DNA of 64,000 nucleotides from Deltaproteobacteria bacterium (GTDB lineage: Bacteria; Desulfobacterota; Binatia; UBA9968; JAJDTQ01), in assembly GCA_028818755.1 (NCBI GenBank), contig JAPPNF010000170.1:53352-117351 (forward strand). The letters are read 5' to 3'. Shown piece after piece: positions 9,172-19,524 of the stretch (position 1 is the stretch's first letter; each line of letters opens with the position of its first letter). Below the pieces are notes generated by a model. That model did no database searches and was not told the DNA's origin. It saw nothing but the letters and a program-made list of their open reading frames with translations. The translations under genes and the position numbers were made by a program.

Positions 9172-9417
9172 ATGATTGACGACGAAGAGAAAGAGCTACG
9201 CGTGTATGTCGAACGGTGGAGGCTGGCTTCCACCAAATTCGAGGAACTGCGGCGCCAATACCTCCGCAACGTGAACGTGGCTGAGCATATCGAGGCCATG
9301 AACGGCGCCTTCGAGGCCGCGCTATCCACTCAGAAACGAAAAACATCCGGCCTCGTGGAACAACAGGCAATTTTCGCCAAACTACGCGATGCGCGATCTG
9401 TTCCTCCTGGCAAGTGA
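9172..9417 (+). CDS. Small hypothetical protein
   Basis: An 81-aa charged, predicted alpha-helical protein rich in Glu, Arg and Lys, with no recognised domain and no signal peptide. It has ordinary codon use and stands alone between the hydantoinase operon and the toxin-antitoxin pair. There is no strong Shine-Dalgarno. It may be a real small gene or a chance frame. Confidence 0.4.
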   Translation: MIDDEEKELRVYVERWRLASTKFEELRRQYLRNVNVAEHIEAMNGAFEAALSTQKRKTSGLVEQQAIFAKLRDARSVPPGK

Positions 9418-9524
9418 GGTCCAATCGTTCTGTCAGATCCGCAGGTGGTTCCGGCCCGTGACGTCCGCTGCCCAAGGTGGTACCGGATCATGGTGGTCTC
9501 GCCGCGACCTTTGTGAGGTGCTCC

Positions 9525-9554
9525 TTGCGTCTAACCTCTGTGCCACGCTAAAAT
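9525..9554 (+). promoter_or_regulatory. Candidate promoter of the toxin-antitoxin pair
   Basis: TTGCGT (9525-9530), an 18-nt spacer and TAAAAT (9549-9554) lie just before the antitoxin start at 9565. With so short a leader, translation might begin at the in-frame ATG at 9580. Confidence 0.4.
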
Positions 9555-9564
9555 ATCTTCCACA

Positions 9565-10203
9565 ATGGCGGAAACATTCATGCCGATAGGGTTGGCCAAG
9601 GAGTCATGGTCGGCGAATGAGGCATCGTGCGTTACCGGTGTCCCCTTAAAACAGGTACATCGGATCATTGATGCCGGTTTGCTGGGCGAAGCGGCGCAGA
9701 ACCGAGACGGTTCGCGCGTCGTTCTTGGAGCAGGCTTGATCGGGCTGAAACTCGCCTATCAGCTTGGAACGATCCTTACTCGCGAAGGACGACGCAGACT
9801 CATCCAGCGCCTGTTTGACGAGCCAGCAGCCGAGGCCGTGTATGACGAGCCCCTTTCGGTCGATTTGCGATTGATTTCGGAGGCTGTGTGTCGGCGTGTC
9901 AGCCTTCTGGCAGAGGCAAAGGGAATGGTCGAAACCGACGACAACGTGTTGGGTGGCACACCTTGTTTCAAGGGAACGCGAATCCCGGTCCATGATATCG
10001 CCGCCATGCTCGCGAACGGTGACTCCGTCGCCGCACTCCAGGCCAGCTATCCGAGATTGACGGAAGCACAGATCAGCGCTGCGCCAATATACGCCGAAGC
10101 ATATCCGCGCCGCGGTCGGCGCCGCAACGTGTCCCCGTCGCGAAGATCCGGGCCACGCACATCATTTGTGATCCACTTCGACGATCTCCCGCCTGCTTCG
10201 TGA
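9565..10203 (+). CDS. DUF433 antitoxin with N-terminal HTH-like region
   Basis: A 212-aa protein. Residues about 15-60 look like a MerR-type helix-turn-helix (SANEASCVTGVPLKQVHRII). Residues about 125-175 form a DUF433 domain (GTPCFKGTRIPVHDIAAMLANG, then LTEAQISAAPIYAEAYPRRGR). DUF433 proteins are VapB-like antitoxins that accompany DUF5615 PIN-like nucleases, which is exactly the next gene. The stop codon overlaps the toxin GTG by 4 nt, so the two are probably translationally coupled. The antitoxin would bind its own promoter and neutralise the toxin. An alternative start is the ATG at 9580. Confidence 0.82.
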   Translation: MAETFMPIGLAKESWSANEASCVTGVPLKQVHRIIDAGLLGEAAQNRDGSRVVLGAGLIGLKLAYQLGTILTREGRRRLIQRLFDEPAAEAVYDEPLSVDLRLISEAVCRRVSLLAEAKGMVETDDNVLGGTPCFKGTRIPVHDIAAMLANGDSVAALQASYPRLTEAQISAAPIYAEAYPRRGRRRNVSPSRRSGPRTSFVIHFDDLPPAS

Positions 10204-10589
10204 AGTTCCTGATCGACGAGTGCCTGAGTCCTGAACTCGCCATGGACGCGCGCAGCAGGGGATTCTTTGAATCCGTGCACGTAACGTGGCTCGGTCTGGG
10301 TTCAAAGGCAGACTGGGCGATCGTCCAGCGCGCCATAGAGGATGGCTATGTGCTTGTCACCAACAATACGACAGACTTCAAGCGCCTCGTTGGACGTGAG
10401 GCCATACACCCAGGACTCGTCTGCCTAAACGTGGCGCATGAAGTCATGGGTCTTGCGGTGCAGAAACGGTTGTTCAGCCTCGCCCTCGACCACTTGGCTC
10501 AGGACGACCCTATTGACGAAGTGCTCGAAATCACGATGACGCGCGACAGAAGCGTCCGAGTGAATCGGTCGACTTTATCCGCCCTTTGA
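10200..10589 (+). CDS. DUF5615 PIN-like toxin
   Basis: A 129-aa PIN-like protein, predicted RNA-cleaving toxin of a VapBC-type pair. Acidic motifs typical of the family are visible: FLIDECLSPELA at the N-terminus, DWAIVQRA, and VLVTNNTTDFKRL in the middle, where the Asp residues would bind metal. It starts with GTG inside the antitoxin stop codon. The gene is convergent with purF, with only about 26 nt between the two stops. Confidence 0.82.
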   Translation: MKFLIDECLSPELAMDARSRGFFESVHVTWLGLGSKADWAIVQRAIEDGYVLVTNNTTDFKRLVGREAIHPGLVCLNVAHEVMGLAVQKRLFSLALDHLAQDDPIDEVLEITMTRDRSVRVNRSTLSAL

Positions 10590-10615
10590 CGGCGAAACCG
10601 TCAAGGATGAACACC

Positions 10616-12043
10616 TCACCGCCGGTTCACCGCCTCGAACAAATGTAACTGCGGCGTCTTGCCGTTGTCGTCCGCCAGGACGGGGTAGTTGGCGGTGAAG
10701 CAGGCGTCGCAGTAGCCGGTGGTGTCGCCCTTGAAGAAGGTGTAGAGGCCCTCGCGGCTGAGGTAGGCGAGGGAGTCGGCGCCGATGAAGGCGCGGATGC
10801 CTTCGACGGAGTGGACGGAGGCGATGAGCTCCTTGTGGGTGGGGGTGTCGATGCCGTAGTAGCAGGGACTGATGGTGGGGGGTGAGCTGATGCGGACGTG
10901 GACCTCGGCGGCCCCCGCCTCGCGCAGCATGCGGATGATCTTCTGGCTGGTGGTGCCGCGGACGATGGAGTCGTCCACCACCACCACGCGCTTGCCCTGG
11001 AGCACCTCGCGCATGGCGTTGAGCTTGATCTTGACGCCGAAGTTGCGGATGTGCTGCTGCGGTTCGATGAAGGTGCGGCCGACGTAGTGGTTGCGGATCA
11101 GGGCGAGGTCGAGCGGGATGCCGGACTGCTCGGCGTAGCCGATGGCGGCGGGCACGCCGGAGTCGGGCACCGGAGTCACCAGGTCGGCGTCCACGTGGCT
11201 CTCCCGTGCGAGCTGGCGGCCCAGCTCCTTGCGGTACTGGTAGACGCTGTGGCCGTAGACGTTGCTGTCGGGCCTGGAGAAGTAGATGGATTCGAAGATA
11301 CACCGGGCGGGAGGAACCTCCGGGAAGGGCTTGACGGACTCCATGCCGCCGGGGCCGAGGACCAGCACTTCCCCCGGCTCCACCTCGCGAACGTACTCGG
11401 CTTCGATGAGGTCGAGCACGCAGGTTTCCGACGCCACCACGTAGGAGTCGGACTTGTCGGCTCGCGGGAAGCGGCCCAGGATCAACGGCCGAAAGCCTAC
11501 CGGGTCGCGGGCGGCGATCATGGTGTCGGCGGTCAGGAACACCAGCGAGTAGGAGCCTTTGACCTGACGGAGCGCGTCGATGACCCGGGCCGTCAGGGTG
11601 GTCTCCTTCGAGGTGGCGATAAGGTGGATGATCACCTCGGTGTCGGAAGTGGACTGGAAGATGGAGCCAGACTCCTCGAGCTGCTCCCGGAGCTGGTTGG
11701 CGTTGATCAGGTTGCCGTTGTGCGAGACCGCGATGGGTCCGTTTGCGTACTCCACCACGAACGGCTGGGCGTTCTTGATGTCGGTTTGTCCGCTGGTGGA
11801 ATAGCGGTTGTGGCCGATGGCCGAGGTGCCCTGCAGGTTCTTGATGATATCTTCGTTGAAGACATCCGCCACCAGACCCATCTGGCGGTGCGAGATGAGC
11901 GCGCCGCCGTCGGACGACACGATACCTGAGGACTCCTGGCCGCGGTGCTGCAGCGCGTAGAGCCCCAAGTACACCATGTTGGCGGCTTCGGAGTGGCCGT
12001 GGACTCCGACCACCGCGCATTCTTCATGGAACTTGTCGAACAT
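10616..12043 (-). CDS. purF: Amidophosphoribosyltransferase
   Basis: A 475-aa glutamine PRPP amidotransferase, first step of de novo purine synthesis. The N-terminal Ntn glutaminase begins MFDKFHEECAVVG; Cys9 should become the catalytic N-terminal Cys after removal of the short propeptide. LYALQHRGQESSGI and the PRPP-binding site VVVVDDSIVRGTT lie in the usual order. The ATG at 12043 reproduces the usual PurF N-terminus; the frame open to 12079 runs into an intergenic palindrome. Last gene of the pur run; the spacer to purL holds a palindrome. Confidence 0.96.
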   Translation of the reverse strand: MFDKFHEECAVVGVHGHSEAANMVYLGLYALQHRGQESSGIVSSDGGALISHRQMGLVADVFNEDIIKNLQGTSAIGHNRYSTSGQTDIKNAQPFVVEYANGPIAVSHNGNLINANQLREQLEESGSIFQSTSDTEVIIHLIATSKETTLTARVIDALRQVKGSYSLVFLTADTMIAARDPVGFRPLILGRFPRADKSDSYVVASETCVLDLIEAEYVREVEPGEVLVLGPGGMESVKPFPEVPPARCIFESIYFSRPDSNVYGHSVYQYRKELGRQLARESHVDADLVTPVPDSGVPAAIGYAEQSGIPLDLALIRNHYVGRTFIEPQQHIRNFGVKIKLNAMREVLQGKRVVVVDDSIVRGTTSQKIIRMLREAGAAEVHVRISSPPTISPCYYGIDTPTHKELIASVHSVEGIRAFIGADSLAYLSREGLYTFFKGDTTGYCDACFTANYPVLADDNGKTPQLHLFEAVNRR

Positions 12044-12079
12044 GACGTCCCTGTCAGAGCGAGGAGTCAGCCCGAACAC

Positions 12080-12100
12080 GGGCGGGTTTGAAACCCGCCC
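12080..12100. repeat. Palindrome family A, copy 1 (perfect)
   Basis: Arms GGGCGGGTTT and its exact reverse complement around a single G, followed by CTACG, in the purL-purF spacer. One of seven copies of the same palindrome in the window, always outside or at the edge of genes. Confidence 0.9.
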
Positions 12101-12146
12101 CTACGACCTATTCGGCCTGCCAAGGGCTGCTCCATCGGTACAAGTT

Positions 12147-14416
<2,270 letters not shown>

Positions 14417-14420
<4 letters not shown>

Positions 14421-15121
14421 GAGCCGCTCCCGCGCCGGATCTCGTCGACCATGGACGAAAAGATCTTGAGGCCGCTCTCTCCCCCGAGCACGGCTTCGGT
14501 GGCGTCCTCGGGATGGGGCATCAGGCCGAACACGTTGCGCGCGCGGTTGCAGATGCCGGCGATGCCTTCCACCGAGCCGTTGGGGTTGGCCTCTGCCGTG
14601 ACCTCGCCCGCCGCGTCCGCGTAGCGCAGCAGCACCTGTCCGTTGTCGTCGAGTTGTTTCAGGGTGGCGGGGTCGGCGTAATAGCGGCCCTCGCCGTGTT
14701 TGACGGGCATCTCCAGCAGCTCTCCGGGGCTAGCCAGCCGCGTGAACGGGGAGCGGTTGTCCTCGACCAGGAGGTGCACCCGCCGGCACACGAACCGCAG
14801 CGAGGCGTTGCGGGTGAGCGCCCCGGGGAGCAGCCCCGATTCGCAAAGGATCTGGAAGCCGTTGCAGATGCCGAGCACCAACCCTCCCGACTCGGCGAAG
14901 TCGACGATGCCCTGCATGACCGGCGAGAAACGCGCCATGGCGCCGGCCCGCAGGTAGTCGCCGTAGGAGAAGCCGCCGGGCAGCACCACGCCGTCGCAGC
15001 CGCCGGGGAACGGGTCCTTGTGCCAGAGGGTGCGGACTTCCTGCCCGAGCACGTGGCGCAGGCAGTGGACGACGTCGTCGTCGTCGCAGGAACCGGGAAA
15101 GACGGCCACTCCCCAACGCAT
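14417..15121 (-). CDS. purQ: Phosphoribosylformylglycinamidine synthase, PurQ subunit
   Basis: A 234-aa class I glutamine amidotransferase that supplies ammonia to PurL. The nucleophile Cys is in [11 protein letters not shown], the oxyanion region is [15 protein letters not shown], and the catalytic His sits in the C-terminal MPHPED. It lies between purS (4-nt gap) and purL (4-nt overlap), forming the PurSQL complex that converts FGAR to FGAM. Confidence 0.96.
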
Positions 15122-15125
15122 GCCG

Positions 15126-15368
15126 CTATTCCGCGATCTCGAAGCGGTAGTCTTCGATGACGGGGTTGGCGAGGAGCTTGTCGCACATGCGCCGGGCCTG
15201 CTGTTCGGCGTCCTCGGCCGCGGCCACGTCCATGTGGAGCTCCAGGTACTTGCCGACGCGGACGTCCTGCACCGCGCCGAAGCCGAGGCTGTGGAGGGAG
15301 TTCTGGACCGCCTTGCCCTGCGGGTCCAGAACTCCCTCCTTGAGGGTCACGAAGACTTTGACGAGCAT
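15126..15368 (-). CDS. purS: Phosphoribosylformylglycinamidine synthase, PurS subunit
   Basis: An 80-aa PurS, the small structural subunit bridging PurQ and PurL. The sequence MLVKVFVTLKEGVLDPQGKA and the later SLGFGAVQDVRVGKYLEL are typical. I start at the ATG at 15368, because the 21 extra residues of the longer frame have no PurS character. It is 4 nt from purQ and separated from purC by a spacer carrying a family B repeat. Confidence 0.92.
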   Translation of the reverse strand: MLVKVFVTLKEGVLDPQGKAVQNSLHSLGFGAVQDVRVGKYLELHMDVAAAEDAEQQARRMCDKLLANPVIEDYRFEIAE

Positions 15369-15431
15369 GGGTTCAATCGTCGGCGAAGCGTCTCCCGCGC
15401 CTTCATCCAGTGGGCTGCTGGCGCTGAACAC

Positions 15432-15465
15432 CCCTCACCCCAACCCTCTCCCGGTGGGAGAGGGG
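15432..15465. repeat. Palindrome family B, copy 1
   Basis: CCCTCACCC followed by CCCTCTCCC and an inverted GGGAGAGGG, in the purC-purS spacer. Member of a dispersed family whose consensus is CCCTCACCC...CCCTCTCCC-AGA-GGGAGAGGG. Confidence 0.75.
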
Positions 15466-15489
15466 GTCTCGTGGCGCGAACGCGCGGCC

Positions 15490-16197
15490 TTACGAACCGG
15501 TGACCCGGCGGCAGACCTCCTGGTAGGCGTCCTCGACGCCGCCCAGGTCACGGCGGAAACGGTCCTTGTCCATCTTCTCGAGGGAGCCCTTCTGCCAGAA
15601 GCGGCAGGTGTCCGGACAGATCTCGTCGGCCAGGACGACCTGGCCTTCGCGCTTGCCGAACTCGAGCTTGAAGTCCACCAGGATCAGGTCGCGCTCGTCG
15701 AAGAACGCCGTCATCAGCTCGTTGATGCGGAAGGTGAGACGCTTGATCTCCGCCAGCTCCTCCGCCGTGGCATAGCCCAGGGCGAGGATATGGTAGTCGT
15801 TGATGATCGGGTCGTCGAGCTCGTCACACTTGTAGCAGAACTCCAGGATGGTGGTGGATAGCGACTGCCCCTCCTCCAGCCCCAGGCGCTTGGCCATGCT
15901 GCCGGCGACGATGTTCCGGATGATGACCTCGATGGGGAGCATGTCCAGCTTCCACACCAGCATCTCCCGCTCGTCGAGGCGCTCCAGGAAGTGCGTCGGC
16001 ACGCCGTTGTCTTCCAGGTGCTTGAACAGCACCTCGGAGATGGCGTTGTTGACGATCCCCTTGGAGGTGACGGTGCCGAGCTTCTTCTTGTTGAAGGCGC
16101 TGGCGTCGTCCTTGAAATACTGGATCATCTTGGCGGGGTCGTCGGTGGCGTAGAGCTTCTTCGCCTTGCCCTCATACATGAAGTCGCGCTTTTCCAT
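15490..16197 (-). CDS. purC: Phosphoribosylaminoimidazole-succinocarboxamide synthase
   Basis: A 235-aa SAICAR synthetase, which joins CAIR and aspartate with ATP. It has the canonical start MEKRDFMYEGKAKKLYATDD, EVIIRNIVAGSMAKR, and the signature LILVDFKLEFGK and LADEICPDTCRFW. Length is normal. It sits between purB and purS in the minus-strand purine run. The spacer to purB holds a short GC-rich palindrome of the form CGCCCGCGGGCG. Confidence 0.96.
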   Translation of the reverse strand: MEKRDFMYEGKAKKLYATDDPAKMIQYFKDDASAFNKKKLGTVTSKGIVNNAISEVLFKHLEDNGVPTHFLERLDEREMLVWKLDMLPIEVIIRNIVAGSMAKRLGLEEGQSLSTTILEFCYKCDELDDPIINDYHILALGYATAEELAEIKRLTFRINELMTAFFDERDLILVDFKLEFGKREGQVVLADEICPDTCRFWQKGSLEKMDKDRFRRDLGGVEDAYQEVCRRVTGS

Positions 16198-16254
16198 GGC
16201 TCTCCTCGTGCGCCCGCGGGCGCGTGTTGAATCCCGTCCGGCGCAGCCGCCGCT

Positions 16255-17553
16255 TCACGCTTCGCCGAACACACGGTCAAAGATCGCGTCCACGTGCCTG
16301 AAGCAATCCTTGAGGTCCCAGATTTCGTCGATCTCGCCGGCGGTGAGGTTCTCCATTACCGTCGGGTCTTCGAGCAGTTCCTGCTTGAGGTCCTTCCCCT
16401 CCTTGGCGGCCACCAGACCGTGCCGCTGCACGATCTTGTAGGCCTCGTCGCGGGACATGCCCTTCTCCACCAGCCGCAGGAGGACGCCCTGCGAGAACAC
16501 CGCGCCGCCGCTCAGCGCGAGGTTGCGCTCCATGTTCTCGGGATAGACGCATAAGTTCCGGATCACGTGGGTCACCCGGTAAAGCATGAAGTCCAGCACG
16601 ATGGTGGCGTCCGGGCCGATGACTCGTTCCACCGAGGAGTGGCTGATGTCGCGCTCGTGCCAGAGCGCGACGTTCTCCAGGGCCGAGACCGAATACGAGC
16701 GCACAAGCCGCGCCAGCCCACAGACGTTCTCGGTCAGGATCGGGTTGCGCTTGTGGGGCATGGCCGACGACCCCATCTGCGTGGCCGCGAACGGCTCCTC
16801 GGCTTCCAGCACCTCGGTGCGCTGGAGATGGCGGATCTCCAGCGCGAACTTCTCGATGGAGCTCGCCAGCACCGCCAGGACGCTGAAGAAGTAGGCGTGG
16901 CGGTCGCGCTGGATGATCTGGTTCGACACCGGATCGGGGGTGATGCCCGCGGCCTTGCACACGTAGGCTTCCACTTCCGGCGGGACCTGCGCGTAGGTGC
17001 CCACCGCGCCGGAGATGATGCCGCAACTGATCTCGCCGGCGGCGCCCTCCAGCCGCGCCAGGTTCCGGCGCATCTCCTCGTGCCACAGGGCCATCTTCAG
17101 GCCGAAGGTGATGGGCTCTGCGTGGATCCCGTGGGTGCGGCCCATCATCGGCGTGTCCTTGTAGCGGAACGCCTGCTCGCGCAACACCGACAGCAGCTCG
17201 CGCACATCCTCCACCAGGAGCGCGCTGGCGTCCTTGAGCTGCAGCGAGAACCCCGTGTCCATGACGTCCGACGAGGTCATGCCGACGTGCACGAAGCGGG
17301 CGTCGTCGCCGATGGACTCGGCCAGGCAGCGCAGGAACGCGATCACCTCGTGATGGACCTCGCGCTCGATCTCGCGGATCCGCGCGACGTCAATCGCGGC
17401 GTTCCTCCGGATGCGCGCCGGCGCGTCCACGGGCACCTTGCCCATCTCGGCCAGGGCCTCGGTGGCGAGGATCTCGATCTCCAGCCACTTGGCGAAGCGG
17501 TTCTCCTCCGACCATATCCGCGCCATCGCGGGGCGTGTGTAGCGTTCGATCAT
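16255..17553 (-). CDS. purB: Adenylosuccinate lyase
   Basis: A 432-aa fumarase-superfamily lyase acting twice in purine synthesis (SAICAR to AICAR, adenylosuccinate to AMP). It opens MIERYTRPAMARIWSEENRF and contains VGMTSSDVMDTG, MGRTHGIHAEP and the signature MGSSAMPHKRNPI, which carries the catalytic serine loop. The ATG at 17553 gives the usual N-terminus and lies 1 nt after the dut stop codon, so the two genes are tightly coupled. Confidence 0.96.
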   Translation of the reverse strand: MIERYTRPAMARIWSEENRFAKWLEIEILATEALAEMGKVPVDAPARIRRNAAIDVARIREIEREVHHEVIAFLRCLAESIGDDARFVHVGMTSSDVMDTGFSLQLKDASALLVEDVRELLSVLREQAFRYKDTPMMGRTHGIHAEPITFGLKMALWHEEMRRNLARLEGAAGEISCGIISGAVGTYAQVPPEVEAYVCKAAGITPDPVSNQIIQRDRHAYFFSVLAVLASSIEKFALEIRHLQRTEVLEAEEPFAATQMGSSAMPHKRNPILTENVCGLARLVRSYSVSALENVALWHERDISHSSVERVIGPDATIVLDFMLYRVTHVIRNLCVYPENMERNLALSGGAVFSQGVLLRLVEKGMSRDEAYKIVQRHGLVAAKEGKDLKQELLEDPTVMENLTAGEIDEIWDLKDCFRHVDAIFDRVFGEA

Positions 17554-17554
17554 T

Positions 17555-18034
17555 TCACTTCGATGTGTGGCCGAAGCCTCCGGCGTCGCGCGCGGATGCC
17601 GGAAGCTCGTCCACCTCTTCCCAGCCGACCCGGGCGACGCGCTGGACGACCATTTGGGCAATCCGGTCGCCGCGACGGATGGTCACCGGCTCAGAGCCCA
17701 AGTTGATCATAGCCAGTTGAACCTCGCCCCGGTAGTCGGAATCGATGGTGCCGGGGCTGTTCACCAGGGTAACGCCGTGTTTGAGCGCCAAGCCACTCCG
17801 CGGACGGATCTGGGCTTCGAATCCCGCGGGCAGCGCCAGCGCGAAGCCCGCCGGTATGAGCACCCGCTCCAGCGGCGCCAGCACGACGTCGTCTTCGATC
17901 GCCGCGGCGACATCCAGGCCCGCCGAGCCCTCGGTCATGTACCGGGGTAGCGGAACCGCCGGCTCGCCGTGCCGAACCCGCTTGATCGCGACCTTGACTT
18001 CGGCCGTGAACTCCGGCGTCGTTTTCGCGCCCAA
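17555..18034 (-). CDS. dut: dUTP diphosphatase
   Basis: A 159-aa trimeric dUTPase that hydrolyses dUTP to dUMP and keeps uracil out of DNA. Family motifs are visible in order: [45 protein letters not shown] and the C-terminal GGFGHTSK. I chose the TTG at 18034 because GGAGGAG lies 6 nt upstream; the longer frame to 18139 would read through a family A palindrome. It overlaps nothing and is followed after 1 nt by purB. Confidence 0.92.
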   Translation of the reverse strand: MGAKTTPEFTAEVKVAIKRVRHGEPAVPLPRYMTEGSAGLDVAAAIEDDVVLAPLERVLIPAGFALALPAGFEAQIRPRSGLALKHGVTLVNSPGTIDSDYRGEVQLAMINLGSEPVTIRRGDRIAQMVVQRVARVGWEEVDELPASARDAGGFGHTSK

Positions 18035-18061
18035 GCGGCTCTCCTCCGCGGGTACCGACAC

Positions 18062-18081
18062 GGGCGGGTTGAAGCCCGCCC
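18062..18081. repeat. Palindrome family A, copy 2 (imperfect)
   Basis: GGGCGGG and CCCGCCC around TTGAAG, in the spacer between the M16 protease and dut genes. It lies inside the apparent N-terminal extension of dut, which argues against that extension. Confidence 0.8.
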
Positions 18082-18122
18082 TATGGTTCTTCGAATCGAT
18101 CAGCGGATCCGGCAAGCTGCCG

Positions 18123-18140
18123 GAAGCCTGTCCGAGCAAT
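18123..18140. repeat. Fragment of the MITE terminal repeat
   Basis: GAAGCCTGTCCGAGCAAT resembles the terminal repeat of the element at 36794-36956, which begins TAGGAGCCTGTCCGAGTAAT. It abuts the M16 protease stop codon. It looks like a solo, degenerate end. Confidence 0.5.
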
Positions 18141-19435
18141 CAGGAATCGATTGCGGATGCAGCCGCCGAGGGCTGCACGGGATTGCCAAACGGTAGCCCG
18201 TCGACGCTGTGTCCGTCAAGGTCGCCCAGCACGGTGGCGGTCAGGGATCCAGCGACGAAGCACTCGCGGGCCAGGGCCTCGACGGCGTCGAGGGAGACGG
18301 CGCGGACGCCCTCGGCGATCTCGTCCAGCGATATCTGCCTGCCGTGGTGCATCTCGCACCGGGTCATGTGACTCATCCAGGAGTCGGCGGACTCGAGGCC
18401 CAGCAGGGTATTGCCGATGAGCTGGTTCCGCGCCCGCGCAAGCTCCGCCTCGGTCACATCCCCGTTCGCCACCTTGAACATCTCCTCGACGGCCAGGTCG
18501 ACGACCTCCCGGGTCCATTCCGCCTTGGTGCCGACGTAGACGCCGAGGTAGCCCACGTCCCGGTACGAGGACAGAAAGGAATAGACCGAGTAGGCCTTGC
18601 CGCGCCGCTCGCGGATCTCCTGGAAGAGGCGTGAGCTCATGCCGCCGCCCAGCAGCGTGTTGAGCACGTGCGCGACGTAGTGCCGCGGATCGCCGTGAGG
18701 CAGTCCCGGCGCTCCGAGACAGATGTGCACCTGCCCCAGCTCCCTGAGGTGCTGGAACAGGCCGTGGCCGATCTCGGGAGGAAGGTCCGCGCCTTCCAAC
18801 GACCCGGACGGAAGCGCGCCGAACTCGCCGGCCACGGCTTCCACCAGTTCCGCGTGCGAGAGGTTGCCGGCGCCGGCGATGATCACCCGGCCCGGGAGAT
18901 ACCGCTCCGCCATGAAGCCGACCAGGTCGTCGCGGGTGAAACCGTTGACCGTTTCCGCTTCCCCGCTGATCGGCCGGCCCAGCGGGTGGTCGCCGAAATA
19001 GTCGCGGCTGAACAGGTCGTGGACAAAGTCCTCGGGGTTCTCGTCCGCGGAGGCGATCTCCTGGAGTATCACCGTCCGCTCCCGCTCGATCTCGTCGGGA
19101 TCGAACACCGAGTTGAGAAAGATATCCTTCAGGACGTCCACCGCCAGCGGCAGATGCTCGTCCACCACCTTGGCGTAGTAACAGGTGGTTTCCCTGCCGG
19201 TGAAGGCGTTGATGAAGCCGCCGACGGAGTCCATTTCCTCGGCGATCCGTTGCGCGCTGCGCCTCTCGGTTCCCTTGAACAGCAGGTGTTCGACGAAATG
19301 TGACAGTCCGCCCTGCCGGCGTTCCTCGTGGCGGGAGCCGTTCTGCACCCAGACGCCCAGGCTCACCGCCCGGGTCCCGGTGCGCTGCTCCGTCAGAATC
19401 CTGATGCCGTTGTCGAGAACGGTCTTGTCGAACAT
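18140..19435 (-). CDS. M16-family zinc peptidase
   Basis: A 431-aa pitrilysin/mitochondrial-processing-peptidase-like protein. It has the inverted zinc motif HxxEH as HFVEHLLFKG near residue 46, the downstream Glu region ETTCYYAKVVDEHLP, and the C-terminal M16 half with LNTLLGGGMSSRLFQEIRE and GKAYSVYSF. In many bacteria this gene sits between pnp and dut, as here. The substrate is unknown; a role in peptide or envelope protein turnover is likely. The spacer to pnp holds two family A palindromes. Confidence 0.93.
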   Translation of the reverse strand: MFDKTVLDNGIRILTEQRTGTRAVSLGVWVQNGSRHEERRQGGLSHFVEHLLFKGTERRSAQRIAEEMDSVGGFINAFTGRETTCYYAKVVDEHLPLAVDVLKDIFLNSVFDPDEIERERTVILQEIASADENPEDFVHDLFSRDYFGDHPLGRPISGEAETVNGFTRDDLVGFMAERYLPGRVIIAGAGNLSHAELVEAVAGEFGALPSGSLEGADLPPEIGHGLFQHLRELGQVHICLGAPGLPHGDPRHYVAHVLNTLLGGGMSSRLFQEIRERRGKAYSVYSFLSSYRDVGYLGVYVGTKAEWTREVVDLAVEEMFKVANGDVTEAELARARNQLIGNTLLGLESADSWMSHMTRCEMHHGRQISLDEIAEGVRAVSLDAVEALARECFVAGSLTATVLGDLDGHSVDGLPFGNPVQPSAAASAIDS

Positions 19436-19454
19436 TGAAAGTGAATACGGACAC

Positions 19455-19524
19455 GGGCGGGTTCGAGACCCGCCCCTACGAAATCTGTGGAACCGCCCGC
19501 GACGGGCGGCTTCGGAACCCGCCC
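19455..19524. repeat. Palindrome family A, copies 3 and 4 in tandem
   Basis: Copy 3 (19455-19475) has GGGCGGG and CCCGCCC arms around TTCGAGA and is followed by CTACG. Copy 4 (19504-19524) is a more degenerate version whose right arm runs into the pnp stop codon. Together they fill most of the M16-pnp spacer and could shield the 3' end of the pnp message. Confidence 0.8.

Noticed and set aside
10587-10605. Intrinsic terminator between the toxin gene and purF
   Set aside because: TTGACGG and CCGTCAA can pair, but no T-run follows on either strand.
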